A DNA stretch of 64,000 nt from Sipunculus nudus (Eukaryota; Annelida; Sipuncula; Golfingiida; Sipunculidae), in assembly GCA_026874595.1 (NCBI GenBank), contig CM049310.1, forward strand, positions 17,582,058 through 17,646,057. Direction: 5' to 3'. The translations under genes and the position numbers were made by a program. Below are positions 1 to 11,383 of this stretch, piece after piece (the stretch's first letter is position 1; every line of letters begins with the position of its first letter). Below the pieces are notes generated by a model, which worked only from the letters and a program-made list of their open reading frames with translations, was not told the origin of the DNA and did not search any database.

Positions 1-609
1 AATTGATTTTTACTGAATTACGTGCATTATAAATTAAACTACAAATTTATAGAAAGCCTTCTTTAGTGACTGAATGCAGTTTGGAGGTGACGATGGCATC
101 GCATGGTTTTTTTTTTGTAATCTAGAGAAGACACGAAGGACAGAATATAGAAAGTTCTTTCATTTGCTGTTTGGCAACTACAGAGAATGAATGTAAACAT
201 TTATATATTTATAACAATATCAACATATCAGTGCATAAGCTTTCTTTTTCATAAGGTCATCCTACATGTATTTTGATTTCTTTTGTAAAGTCTGGGGATT
301 CAATCATCCCCTGAGAGTCTGTGCTATGGTTAATGAATATTCAGCATGCAGGTTTTTACTGTTCTCTTTTTAATGTTCTCCTTACACGAGTTTTGGTTTG
401 CGCCTGAGCAGTCAGCGCTGATAGCGTCCCGTGCGTTTTGTTTTTATAAGTTACGTACGTAACAGACACATAAATCGGTGTTATGTACATGTTATGTACA
501 CTCATTGCATTTAAGAACATAGGTTCTTCTACTAGGCAATGCGGTTACTGGAGTGATCATGTAAATAGTGCTTTGGTCAAGGCAGCGACTAGGGTTAGGC
601 TTCTGATGT
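1..609. other. 3' flank and probable 3' UTR of the precursor gene
   Basis: No coding frame continues here. On the minus strand I see no AATAAA, but an ATTAAA variant lies at 374-369 and several TATAAA-like hexamers follow, so the transcript may end near 350 or beyond the window edge. Nothing else is recognised. Confidence 0.5.
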
Positions 610-1818
610 TCAGTGATTGCTGGTATCCTGAGAGCGCTTGCCGAGGAAATACTTTGCTCTTTTTTCCGTCGTTTGAGAAGAATCAGTTTCTACAGTGTCG
701 TCGGCTCGCTTACCCAAAAAGTATTTTGCCCTCTTGCTTTCATCTTCGCGCTTACCCAAGAAATATTTCGCTCTCTTTTCTTCTCCGTCTTCTCGTTTGC
801 CCAAGAAGTATTTTGCTCTCTTGTCATCATCTCTCTTTCCTAGGAAATACTTAGCACGTTTTTCGTCTTCTCTCTTGCCCAGGAAATACTTCGCCCGTTT
901 TTCTTCCTCTCCTCTTTTGCCAAGGAAGTATTTTGCTCTTTTGTCCTCTTCCCGCTTTCCAAGAAAGTATTTTGCCCGCTTTTCTTCTTCGTTGTTTTCA
1001 TCTCTTTTTCCTAGAAAGTACTTAGCTCTTTTTTCTTCTACCTCGGCGTTGTCATCTGATCGCTTTCCAAGAAAATACTTTGCACGTTTTTCTACATCTT
1101 CGTCATCTCTCTTACCGAGGAAGTACTTTGCTCGCTTGGCAAGGTCGTTTGCTTCCTCCAAATCTGTATCGCTCCACTCTCTCTTGCCAAGGAAATACTT
1201 CGCCCTTTTCTGCATTTCTTCAAGATCATCCCGCTTGCCAAGGAAATATTTTGCCCGCTTTGACACTTCCTCTAAATCTGCTCGTGTTTCTTCGCGTTTT
1301 CCAAGAAAATATTTGGCACGTTTTCCGAGAAAGTACTTGGCTCTCTTATCTTCAGGTTCTTCTGGAAGGACATTTTCAACACTTCTTTTCCCAAGAAAGA
1401 ATTTATGAGCGCGTTTTCCAAGGAAATATTTACCGCGCTTTCCAAGAAAGTACTTCCCGCCCCGCTTACCTAAGAAATACTTTCCTCTTTTGGACTCGTC
1501 TCTTTTCCAGAACGCCGGAATGGATAAATCACCTCGTTTCCAGAACCCAGCTTCGTATGCACTTCTTTTTTCAAGTTCGTTTTGTGTGATCTCGGCAAGG
1601 TGTTCACATGATTCGGGATCGCCTGCGCAGGTGTAACAGGCCAGGTATGCGTTGAAGTCCGAGCAACACTCGTCCTCAGAGACTGTTGGTAGGAGGCCGG
1701 GACAGGAAGCGCACACGGACAGCGCCAACGCAGAGTCGTCCATGCACTTTCCGAGCATCTGGGAACATGTGACGGACGCTAACGTCAACAGCAACACGCC
1801 ATACCTGACGCAGGCCAT
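610..1818 (-). CDS. AKYFL-amide (FLamide-type) neuropeptide precursor, 402 aa
   Basis: Secreted prohormone, cut at Lys-Arg sites to give short C-terminally amidated peptides (Gly is the amide donor). Residues 1-19 are a signal peptide with a VLLLTLASV core. Residues 25-71 carry eight cysteines (25, 36, 39, 51, 52, 61, 64, 71), including a CASC and a CC pair. Residues 86-93 and 96-104 are two peptides ending Phe-Trp directly before KR, so they would not be amidated. From residue 112 there are 19 amidated units: two GKYFLGKR, one GGKYFLGKR, one AHKFFLGKR, then 15 AKYFLGKR. Most of the last 15 are separated by Asp/Glu-rich spacers. The tail SQDTSNH ends at TGA (612-610). The start is the ATG at 1818: the frame is open six codons further, but those run into a splice acceptor and contain no ATG. 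As I recall, AKYFL-amide is the FLamide of the annelid Platynereis. Family name is from memory; precursor identity is near certain. Confidence 0.95.
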   Translation of the reverse strand: MACVRYGVLLLTLASVTCSQMLGKCMDDSALALSVCASCPGLLPTVSEDECCSDFNAYLACYTCAGDPESCEHLAEITQNELEKRSAYEAGFWKRGDLSIPAFWKRDESKRGKYFLGKRGGKYFLGKRGKYFLGKRAHKFFLGKRSVENVLPEEPEDKRAKYFLGKRAKYFLGKREETRADLEEVSKRAKYFLGKRDDLEEMQKRAKYFLGKREWSDTDLEEANDLAKRAKYFLGKRDDEDVEKRAKYFLGKRSDDNAEVEEKRAKYFLGKRDENNEEEKRAKYFLGKREEDKRAKYFLGKRGEEEKRAKYFLGKREDEKRAKYFLGKRDDDKRAKYFLGKREDGEEKRAKYFLGKREDESKRAKYFLGKRADDTVETDSSQTTEKRAKYFLGKRSQDTSNH

Positions 1819-1845
1819 ATCGCTGATTATCTGCAAAAAAAAATA
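1819..1845 (-). other. 3' splice site and 5'-UTR start of the precursor coding exon
   Basis: On the minus strand a run of T ends in GCAG, with the AG at 1832-1831. It is followed by a 12-base leader (1830-1819) and then the ATG at 1818. The pyrimidine tract touching CAG is a classical acceptor. It implies that the transcript begins in an upstream non-coding exon, further right in this window or beyond it. Splice-site quality is seen directly; use of the site is inferred. Confidence 0.75.
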
Positions 1846-3037
1846 TATTTATAGTTATATGTAACGAAAAGGTATTTGTGATCCGAAGGATCCTCATCAT
1901 TATAATAAGAACAAAATAATCGTATTGATGACTAGAGTAAGAATTTTTTTTTCAATAACGCACACCAACATCTTCCCATCCACCCACGCTCGCACACGCC
2001 GACACACACACACATATAAATGTATGGGTATATTAAATGAAACCGATAATACCTTCAGGTGGCACAGAATATACACCTTATAAAGTTTAAGGTGGGAGCA
2101 AAATAACAATTAAGCATAAATATTTACACGCATGGTGCAAATTGAAACGGGCAGAATGAGAAAGAAATAAGCCGTAATAGTCCGATGGAGCTGGGATGGT
2201 TGGAAAACTCATGGCCGAGGCAGCGCCTAACAGGTGTGGCATTTTGAAAAAAAAAACTATTGATTTTAGGATTATTTCCTGTCCCGTAAACAATATGATG
2301 AAGGGAGAAAGAATGGAAGCAGGATTTATAACAATGCCAATTACAAATTATCTAATCCCTCGGAGATGTTTTACGGAAGTCATTCTGGAAAGACGCCTCG
2401 AAATGATTTTCGGCCGGCAGAGGTTATATCAGTCACAGAGAGCCCGAACAAGAGGTCTTATGTTAGTTCATCACTCACTCGTCCAATCGGATTATGTTTG
2501 AAGTTAAACAATTCAAGGCATCTCCTTGGAGTACCATCCAACCCTCAACGGGGTTGCTTCAACCAATAAAGGTTGGTGACGCTGCGCGTCGGAAGACCTC
2601 TGCATCCCACGGCCCTCGTCCTTTACCTGATATCGCAGTAACTCATAGTCCGCAATGAACGCTATTGATTCCGTGCCCAGGCCTTTCCCTCATAAACAAT
2701 ACATATTTGAACACAAATCTGAACACCCAATACGTAATCGTATTATGTTTACCCGCCCCATGACGTTTCTCTTGAGGATAACCCACACAGCATCAATGTG
2801 TGATATTGTATAAAGGCCATCCGGTCGTTAAACAGGCTTTTACCTGTGTTTATTGATGGTCGTGCATGTACATATACTTGAGACCTCTATGCAGATCACA
2901 TGGTTGGTAACGGGAATTTTTTACCAACTTAGACGAGTGTCCGCCATATCCTTGTTTTACATAAAGTTCAGGAAATAGGTTAATTTTTGTCCGCAAAGGG
3001 GTACATATACTGTCTCCAAAAGGTGACTTTTGTGGGA

Positions 3038-3041
<4 letters not shown>
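1846..3041. other. Non-coding DNA upstream of the precursor exon
   Basis: AT-rich DNA with a GC-balanced stretch near 2520-2700 and an AATAAA at about 2564. A minus-strand TATAAGG near 2090 could be a nearer promoter for the neuropeptide gene, but its surroundings are AT-rich and lack the other promoter elements seen at 45.2 kb. Open frames here are short and have no recognisable family. Confidence 0.5.

Positions 3042-3084
<43 letters not shown>
3042..3084. repeat. (TC)n microsatellite
   Basis: Perfect CT dinucleotide run of about 43 bases at the left edge of a dispersed repeat whose second copy near 7.96 kb has only a short CT-rich stretch at the same place. Confidence 0.95.
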
Positions 3085-3088
<4 letters not shown>

Positions 3089-3310
3089 ATCATAGAAATT
3101 TCGCTAATTTGTACTTGTAGTTTCAAAAATGCTTTATAAAGTATCGGTTCTGTTGATATCGGAATGAATTTAATTTGTCCGAATAAAATGGTTTTATGAA
3201 AAACAAATACTTATTTCATTATATATCACTTATTAAATATTATTTATATCAAACCCTGCCAATGGTGAAGACAGTAAAGTGCATTTAATCTCGCTCCTCG
3301 ATTGTATATA
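3085..3310 (+). repeat. Dispersed repeat family R1, copy A
   Basis: Same-orientation similarity to 7955-8195. Shared anchors in order include GTTTCAAAAATGC, TTAAATATTATTTAT, a GTGCATT block and ATCTCGCTC. It is non-coding and of unknown class. Diverged by many substitutions and small indels, so it is old. No terminal inverted repeats or poly-A tail were recognised. Confidence 0.75.
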
Positions 3311-3311
3311 T

Positions 3312-3371
<60 letters not shown>

Positions 3372-3372
3372 C
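3305..3372. repeat. (AC)n(AT)n(GT)n compound palindromic microsatellite
   Basis: A short AC run, then about 41 bases of AT, then a GT run. The AC and GT flanks are reverse complements, so the tract is a near-perfect palindrome able to extrude a cruciform. Confidence 0.9.
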
Positions 3373-3679
3373 TTTCACATAACTCAGTTGACTCTGTAAT
3401 TTTATATCATATCCTTGGAACCATCGGTACTTTCTACATTTTACTTGAGATAGGTCGCACTCCTGTAAGGACAGTGGTTGATGTGTAACTAATTAACAGC
3501 ATCTAACATTTCTAAGCCCCGATACAACTTAAGTCACTTAACCTTGAAAATAATTTTACTTTTTATAATTATTAAATATATTGAACCGTTGTATTTATTA
3601 TTTTTCCAGCTATTTTTATTTATAACCAAGTCCCCTTCTCCTATTTACAGAGAAGATAATAAAAATTAATAATATAAAA

Positions 3680-3712
<33 letters not shown>

Positions 3713-4766
3713 ATTATTATTATTATAATTTTTATTATTATTACTCTCTCTCCATCTTATATAAATGCATAGTCTAGTGTCCATAGTCTACTAGGCAAGT
3801 AGGCAAGAGTCCATCAAACCAAAATTTATAGTAGAATTCAAACAGATATCCTGATATTAGTGCAGCAAAGGAACTGCTAACTGTAGAGACATTTTGAAGG
3901 AACATTCCGAGGACAATGTTTGGCCTCAGCGCTATCCATCCTCTTTAGTCCTGACTGTTTTAGAGACTCAGCGATTCATGTAGAGGTAATAAGTATTTCC
4001 TCAGGGCGGCACTTGTAAAAGCTGACTTGAACGCGTGATGGAAGTGGCTTCTGATATGGGGGACGGTGGTGCAGGTCTAATTAGAACATGATGCAGAAGA
4101 GTAGATCTAAAATTGCTCCCGGGTGGCATTTCAACTTCGCGGAGACAATGCACATCTGGAGACCATCTCCTTTATCAAGTTTAATTTGAAACAGACCTTC
4201 TTAAGACCATGGTTTCTTGCCAGTTTTATCCGTATTGTCTTCCTATTTTAAGCTATTGCTATTAATACGGTAGTTGATACACAGGGAGGGGTATTAATAT
4301 AAAAGCCAGCGGTATGAAATGAATATAGATAACCATAATTTCTTATTAAATTAAGCCGATACCGACATCCAATCAAACATGGTGAATAAATGTCACTGTG
4401 TAGCTGCTCTCTGTGTAGCCCGTCGCCTTGTCATTGTATCGAACTTTTTTATCCTCAATAAAAGTGTATATTAATATAAATTTTTGTAACGTATAAAGAG
4501 TTTTTATGTTTTCATGTCATATTTTCAAGTATTTTCTTATAATATTGCTGGCTTGGCTGCCAAATATTTTTGTATAACTGGATAAGCCGCGACACTCCGT
4601 GACGTGCAATGCCTGTGATTCGTGACGTCACAAGTGCCAAATATTTTAATAAGTATAGCATTCTCACAGTGGCGGAACCAGATATTGGAGCTTTGGATCC
4701 ACAACTGATTCATTTCAAAAAAGAAGTTTGAGAGTTTAAAATTTCTTGTGAAAGAAATGCAAAATG

Positions 4767-4767
<1 letters not shown>
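3373..4767. other. Non-coding DNA with (ATT)n tract
   Basis: Contains an imperfect (ATT)n/(TTA)n run at 3681-3745. A GC-balanced unique-looking block lies at about 3870-4200. A palindromic CRE-type TGACGTCA lies at 4623-4630. CAGTGGCGG near 4667 resembles the start of many DNA-transposon terminal repeats, but no matching end was found. No coding frame is supported. Confidence 0.5.

Positions 4768-4811
<44 letters not shown>
4768..4811. repeat. (AT)n microsatellite
   Basis: About 44 bases of uninterrupted AT dinucleotides. Confidence 0.95.
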
Positions 4812-4813
<2 letters not shown>

Positions 4814-5241
4814 AGGTATCATTTAAATATGGCTTAACTTAAAAATTTAAATCTTAACAACTGATGATCGAAATTGGGCAATTTATTTTGGTTTGAATTT
4901 TTTTATTATATATTGAAAAAAAAAATATATTTATATTTTCATTGCAGAACATTATAAGTTTTAGATGACGGTCCAAGTTGGTTAACGTAGTAAACAAGCA
5001 TAAAATAAAACAAAAATGACATTTGTATTATTAAAAAATATGAAATCCAGTTTTACTCAGAAAATGGCTATAAAATGTGTTTGATATAAAAACAACTTTA
5101 TTGAAGATAAATTTGGCTGCTATATGGTCCTTATTCATGGTCATTTTCATCTCATGTCCATGACGAAGATACGTCTAATTAAAAAAATTATAACTTGTGA
5201 GGTCAAACATAATTTCAACATGAAATTTCTCGGGCATTCAT

Positions 5242-5243
<2 letters not shown>

Positions 5244-5283
<40 letters not shown>

Positions 5284-5396
5284 AAAATAAAGTTATATAT
5301 AGACATATCGGGATTGTGTTTATGCTCCATACACTCAAAACTTCAGTTTTTAATTTTCAGTATATAAAGTACTGGGAACCTGTCCGGTATCAGTTG

Positions 5397-5433
<37 letters not shown>
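5244..5433. repeat. Opposed (GA)n and (CT)n microsatellites
   Basis: (AG)n at 5244-5279 and (CT)n at 5397-5433, about 117 bases apart, are reverse complements and could pair as a long stem. An open frame running through them is low-complexity translation, not a gene. Confidence 0.9.
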
Positions 5434-6224
5434 ATGCAGACATTGTGCAAATACACGCATACTCATTTAATCCAGGAAAGACCGACTATAGAACTCCTTT
5501 AACTCCATGTTGCTGCCCTCAGACTACTCGAATAAGACCCTTCTGATATTTTGCTCGAGGGCAGATATAACTTAATTACAGAGACCAGTCACTGGGACTG
5601 GGACAAGGAACGCAGAAGAAAAGCTGTAATGGCCAGGCAGTTTTGACACCATCATTCGATTCAGTTGACCGGCCAGGGTCGCTAATATCTGTCTCCGTAA
5701 GCAGTAATCTCTGTCCCAGATGGGTTCATATGACATCATTACTTCAAAGAAGGCTGAAGTCCGTCTGAAGATGACCCGCTGTACAAGAACACGCGTGTAA
5801 CTCCAACCAGCTGCTGTTAAACAGACACTGGCGTATAATGGATAGATAAAACTACTTTTGTAATAGGACTCTCTGCGTGGAATCAGGACCCGCTTCCAAG
5901 GGGAGAGCAATTATTTTTGGAAGTATCAATAATCCTCTCATTAACGCTGCAAAGGCGTACAGTCGGCACACGGGTGCATGCTCCGTATCACCGGGTACGG
6001 CTGGCCTCTCCACCGGGATTCGCTTATTGCTGCCCAGGGGCCCCGAGGCCAAGAGGCCGTGGCTAATTGTTACGCGTCCATCGGAACGTCGTCACGTAAG
6101 GATGGACCGACAGTCCAGCAAACAGAGGTCGCAGGCGCTAAAGATTGTGTTTGATCAAGGCTTATTTCAGTCAATATCAACGAAATAATGCATTATTTAA
6201 CCGTAACGTTTTACATACCAGCCA
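5434..6224. other. GC-balanced unique block, possible regulatory DNA
   Basis: From about 5560 to 6160 the base composition rises well above the AT-rich surroundings and no simple repeat is present. Open frames on both strands are short with no family resemblance. Such islands inside a large intron are often conserved enhancers; here that is only an inference from composition. Confidence 0.3.
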
Positions 6225-6398
6225 CAGTGGAAGCCCGACTTGCGACCATTCCACAAATGCGACCAACCCGCAATTTTGACCACTTTTCCTGGTTCCGAAT
6301 ATATGATTCAGGTAAAAAAGAATTTAACCAATAAAATTTCACAAAATTACGACCACTTTGCACAGTCCTTAAGGTGTTCGTAATTGTAGGGTTCACTC
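6225..6398. mobile_element. MITE-like relic with Tigger/pogo-style imperfect terminal inverted repeats
   Basis: The left end starts CAGTGGAAGCCCGACTTGCG and the right end, read in reverse, starts AGTGAACCCTACAATTACG. These are imperfect inverted repeats about 175 bases apart, with further GCGACCA / GAACACC similarity inside. The CAGT...ACC start is typical of Tigger/pogo elements. No transposase frame remains, so this would be an internally deleted copy. Confidence 0.4.
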
Positions 6399-7954
6399 CA
6401 TTTATTCTCAATATATGACTTTGCAAGGCTTTCTCCAATATGGTTTCAAAACTCTATTCTTCCTTTCAGGTCAAAAACAGCAACATTTCTTTCTCATTTT
6501 CCTTCTTAGCGTTCAGAAAAACGTTATTTTCTTTATGGTCTATTTAATGTATTTGATTCTTGATTATTTTAATTGAAAATTACATGTAATTCAGGTGTAT
6601 AGTAAAATACATAGCGGAGAAAGCCTTCTGGTTTGAATATTTGGATAAGCAGACTTGATAACGAAATCTAGGTCCAACAGTTATACGATTTGTGCCCTGT
6701 TAATTGATGATTTTCGCTATGGCTCAGTTGACTGGCAGTCAGCAGAGCTAAATATGTAAGGAACAGTTAAATAAATTAGAGTTCAGAAAATATTCTGCCT
6801 TGCCGGACTCCACCGTCCAATAAAAATATATGTAAATTTGAAACTCTGATTTATGCGTGGTCGGAAAACGTTTTGATTTTCAATCTATATTCTACAGGGC
6901 AGAGACGAATGTGACACGCGCTTGGAGAGGCTATATTTAGATACTGAGAGAGGAAACACATTTCATTTTAATACGTGCTGTCAAGTAGATAATATATTCC
7001 ATTTAAAACAGTGTACGCTGACCTGTGAAACAACTCAGGCAATTATTATGAGTGGAGGTCATACGGAGGAAAATCTTTTATAACTAACGCCCGAAAAAGA
7101 ACCCGGAGAGAAACATAGCATGAAAGTTATTATTCAATAATTCCGTCTATTTGTCTTCTATCTGCGGGACGTTTGCCGTATATTATTTGCGTTTTGGACA
7201 GTGACTTCATCAGTGATGTCAGTGATGCATAGCACAACATGCCAAAGCAGTTAACTTAGCATGATTTGTTTGGCGATTCATCCTGACGAAGTACAAGGAA
7301 GGCAAGCCAGGCCTACGCCTCAGGCTTACAAAGGCATTTACGCTAAGCACAATCTATTTGACAGCCAAGTGAGCTTTTAAGTCATCTTTTCAGGAAAACG
7401 GACAAGCAAGTTCAGGATGGTTTTTCGCCAGATGACTGTGAATATGGATTCGTTTTTCATACTGACTAAACGACTGAGACAAATTCCCCGTTATGTAATG
7501 AAGCATCTACCAGCTATGCTTGCTCATTTGTGTGCAGGTTTTCCGGGACGTGCGTCAGATTAACACACGCAAATCAATAAGCCCTGTTTGCTCGCGATAC
7601 TTTTCTGAACCATTCATGCTTGTCTTGTGCGACTAGTAAGTTTCCAAAAGTGTATAAAACGTGCTCACTTTGTTATTTAGATTATTTAGACCCACCAGTT
7701 CGGTTTACTCAGGCAATAATTTTTTTTCTGCTATTTTCTGAAATAAAAGAATTTTTATATTTAGTTAACCTCGGCAAAAGCACATGCAGAACTTTCAAAT
7801 GCGGCGTCGGTGTGATGTACAAACGAATGCGTTGTATATGCATGTGTTATACATAAAAAGAGTGATACAGAAGTCGTGTAAGCCTTACTGGCGTGTTTTA
7901 TTTATACTTCAGAAGACGGCAAGGTATACGCAGAAAAGTCACGTCGGGCAAAGA
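6399..7954. other. Non-coding DNA
   Basis: AT-rich with a more balanced stretch at about 7140-7600. Open frames at 7620-8041 are short and one runs into repeat R1. No gene, RNA or promoter is supported. Confidence 0.5.
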
Positions 7955-8195
7955 AGAATCTCTCTTTCTCATCACGAAAAACAATTCGCGAATTTGTATT
8001 TGCAGTTTCAAAAATGCCTCATTAAGCTTCCGTTTTACTGATATTAAAATGAACTAATTGTATTAGACTAAAAATCGTTTAGTGGAAAAAACTTATTAAA
8101 TTATAAATTATTCATTAAATATTATTTATTTTAAATCATGTCTATGGTAAGAAATTTATTGTGCATTATCTCGCTCTTCTATTAATATCGATGTT
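7955..8195 (+). repeat. Dispersed repeat family R1, copy B
   Basis: Second copy of the family at 3085-3310, same orientation. It begins with a short CT-rich stretch where copy A carries the expanded (TC)n run, then shares GTTTCAAAAATGC, TTAAATATTATTTAT and ATCTCGCTC in the same order and spacing. Confidence 0.75.
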
Positions 8196-11100
8196 TGATT
8201 GTTGTTATATATATACAAAACACCAGTAATTCATCATTAATGAATATTTTATTAAAGGTCGGTTTGAATGTAATGAATAATTTCAACACGAGTTATATGA
8301 GCATGTAATAGAATTCTTTAAATGCTATATGCCCTTTGATAAAGTCCATTGTTAAAGTTCGTTATAGAAAAAATAAGAGTTAAACACTTTAATCATTTGT
8401 ATAGGACAAATGGTTGTAAACAAGAATAAAGTGATATTATACCGCACTCTAATATAAAGTACGAGATATATTTTCAACATTAGCTAGCTAATCAAAAGAA
8501 CAATAATGTGCCAAGAAATAAGAAACAACTGATTAAGTCAAAATAAATGCCTTCCTCAAAATAAAATCATAATTCTGATGTTATCATTCCAGTATGGAAC
8601 AAAAATTCTATACTTGAGATGTATTTGATAAATCATGCATATATATAATCATATTGTTAATACTAAAATGGGAGACCCCGTAAACAAGATAAAGCTTTAG
8701 GGTTAAAGAAACATTGAAGCGTGCTCGTAAGTAGTAGCAAAACTTCTACACAATGCTTTCTTGGAAAAAACACTAACATATCTATATGCACACATTGCAC
8801 TTGTAGATTGTATTATTCTCTGCACTTATTTCATTTTTTTTTAAATGATCTTCTTTAATAAAGTCTTAATAATGGTCGTACTAGTACAGGAACTAACAAT
8901 ATATGTTATATTCAGTTACAATATTCTGCACATATATGTTTACTTGTATAGTACTGTCCTGCTATCTGATCATGTTCAAATTTTAATTACTATCAGTTCC
9001 TTGTGGAAGATCAGTATATTCTTAACAAACTACCCTGAATAAAGATATATTAATTTAAATAAATAATAGTTAATAATAAAAAAAACACGGGACATTTACA
9101 GCTTAAACATTTTTATAATATTTTTGCGGTTAAAAAAAATTCTTCATATGGAAAATCTATAAGATGTTCTTTTTGCATTATTAAAAAGAAAACTGCTACC
9201 CATCTATTTGTACGTTTCACCGGGCAGTCACATTTTATGGACAATTAAAAAACTTGGTTATAAAGGTAGGTATTAATATCCTCTAGATATGTTGATATTC
9301 AATTATAAATATTTTTTGTTGTTCAAATATCGTTAAGGATGTAAATGTTCCTTATTTTGTGATATTTGTTAATCATGTAAAAATATGAGCGCAAGGGGAC
9401 GGAGAAGAAAATAAATTACACTTAATAACTGGTAAATCGTTAATCCCTCTGTCCTTTTGTAAAGAATGTGCAAAAGGTTAACAATTTGATTATCTGAAGA
9501 AATTAAATCCGTATCAAGAATTTGCAGGAGTTTAACTTTACTGTGTCTTAAAAAATAGTAAAAAAATAGTAGCCATCAGATTAACAGAATAATTCCGTAA
9601 GAACAATTACTGATGAATTTTAATTTATTTACGAAGATAACTTTAGATGGATGTGTTATGTATGGCATTGGCTTTATTGATGAAGGAACGTTATCTCCAA
9701 AACTCAAGGTCAGGTCCGGTCCACTGGTACCAGATATTCACGATGACTAAACGTAGCCGATTAAGCAAGGCCGTGTCCACCGGACGGACATACCGATATG
9801 TTGTCTGAAACCTTATCCATAGCTCGGAGGGATGGCCTTACGAGAGGTCTTCAGAGCTTGGATCCATGCCGTTTCTGTTTAGTTAGCTGATTATATCAAG
9901 TCATTTGGTCGCTTGATCAATGTGTGCTAGTGTCCTGCAACATATCTATAATATTTGCTCAAGCCTTGTGTGCCGGCCAACCGACCATCACTAAACCATA
10001 TGAAGTGCTGACGGACCAAGTGTACGTAACACTAAAAGCTCTCGTTCATTGATCTAGCAAAATATTGCGAAGATAATCCTTTAGCCTAATCCATCTCTCT
10101 TGGATAATCTTCCAAATATATCTGTTTAATCCTGATGTTAAATGGAACTTCATTCCCCCTGAAATCTTAAATCAGCGATTATAGGTGAAATGTCGCATCA
10201 TTTGCCATAATATTATTTTCTTTTACAATGTAAACGATAAAACATTATGCAGTTAGTAAAGTCCCGACTTATTCATGTCAGATTAAAATTGAAATACATT
10301 TTTTTTTGTAAATAAAGTGTTAAAGGATTTTAATGATTACGAAATCGATAATGCCGTTCAAGATTATAAATGTGTATATCGTTTTCATAGTTGTCTTTGT
10401 AAATGTCTATATAGCTGATTAAAATAGTATAAACAAATAAATGCAAGAAATTTGCTTAATTTGGCGTAGGCAAGCTTTAATTTAACTCCTGAATAAACTC
10501 TTTAGTCAAAAAATTGATTTTCTTTATTTTTCTCTTTCCTTTTGTTGAACAATAACTCTGTTATCAATATAAAAGAAATCCGTCATTACGCGTTATACCA
10601 CGAGATGTGACCATGGATACGTTCCTAAATAAAGATACATTTCTATGTATAGGCTTATGAAGAATCTACATTATATGGATTATGCATAATAATTCTCTGA
10701 AATAGAATAAAGGTTTGGATTCCTCTTTATAACAAACAACTGCACGAATACTCGATACTAAGAACTCAGAACAGTTTATTTTATGATAAATTAAGTTTCC
10801 ACAACGCAAAGGTGTGATATACATGTATAACATTCAACTGAAATTCACTATGCAGAAATTAATGTCCATCAGGAGACCACTGCCTAGCATGGAAGAATCA
10901 CTTCCACTAGCGCTGTGGCCACCATTATCACTGCGGAGAGTTTCAACTTTATACTTGAATAAAATTCAATTAATATTAATGCACGTATTAATAAAAATAT
11001 AAAGCATCGTGATTCTTATCTGCTGATTATAACTCCAGAGGAATGACAATCAACCATTTTTTGTGAAAATTAACCATAAACCAAGAAAAAGAGAATATAT

Positions 11101-11383
11101 ATAAAGAAAAACAAAAGAGAAATATGAGCATTATCACAATGTGAAAAAATAACCACTTAAAATAACATAGAATACTGAAAATTCTTACAATAAAACAAAT
11201 TGCTATTAGTCCAGCTGTTAAGAGAAGAATTGTGCAAAAAGTTAAAGAAGCATGAAACTTGGCATAATGATTGGCTAGACCATACTTAACATTTTCAGAT
11301 ATAGGGCCAAGCGGAATTCATCCCATCTTGGTCAAAATCCATGATGGAGGCCAAGATGGCCGCCGGATTATAAAATATAAATA
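8196..11383. other. AT-rich non-coding DNA with one balanced block
   Basis: Mostly very AT-rich with no repeats that I could pair. A balanced, unique-looking block at about 9690-10010 may be regulatory. Open frames at 8845 and 10814 are under 66 codons with unremarkable composition and are treated as chance. Confidence 0.5.

Noticed and set aside
695-1408. 237-codon plus-strand frame opposite the neuropeptide gene
   Set aside because: It is the antisense shadow of the KYFLGKR repeat array; its regularity comes from the repeats on the other strand.
3279-3488. Open frames made of Ile-Tyr, Arg-Glu or Ser-Leu runs (also at 33861-34348, 36401-36734, 39960, 50115-50880, 52371, 59957)
   Set aside because: They translate (AT)n, (GA)n or (CT)n microsatellites and have no conserved sequence outside them.
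4860-4880. CTGATGATCGAAA as a second hammerhead core
   Set aside because: No room for stem II and no flanking stem I complement. CTGACGA near 7280 was rejected for lack of any GAAAC partner.
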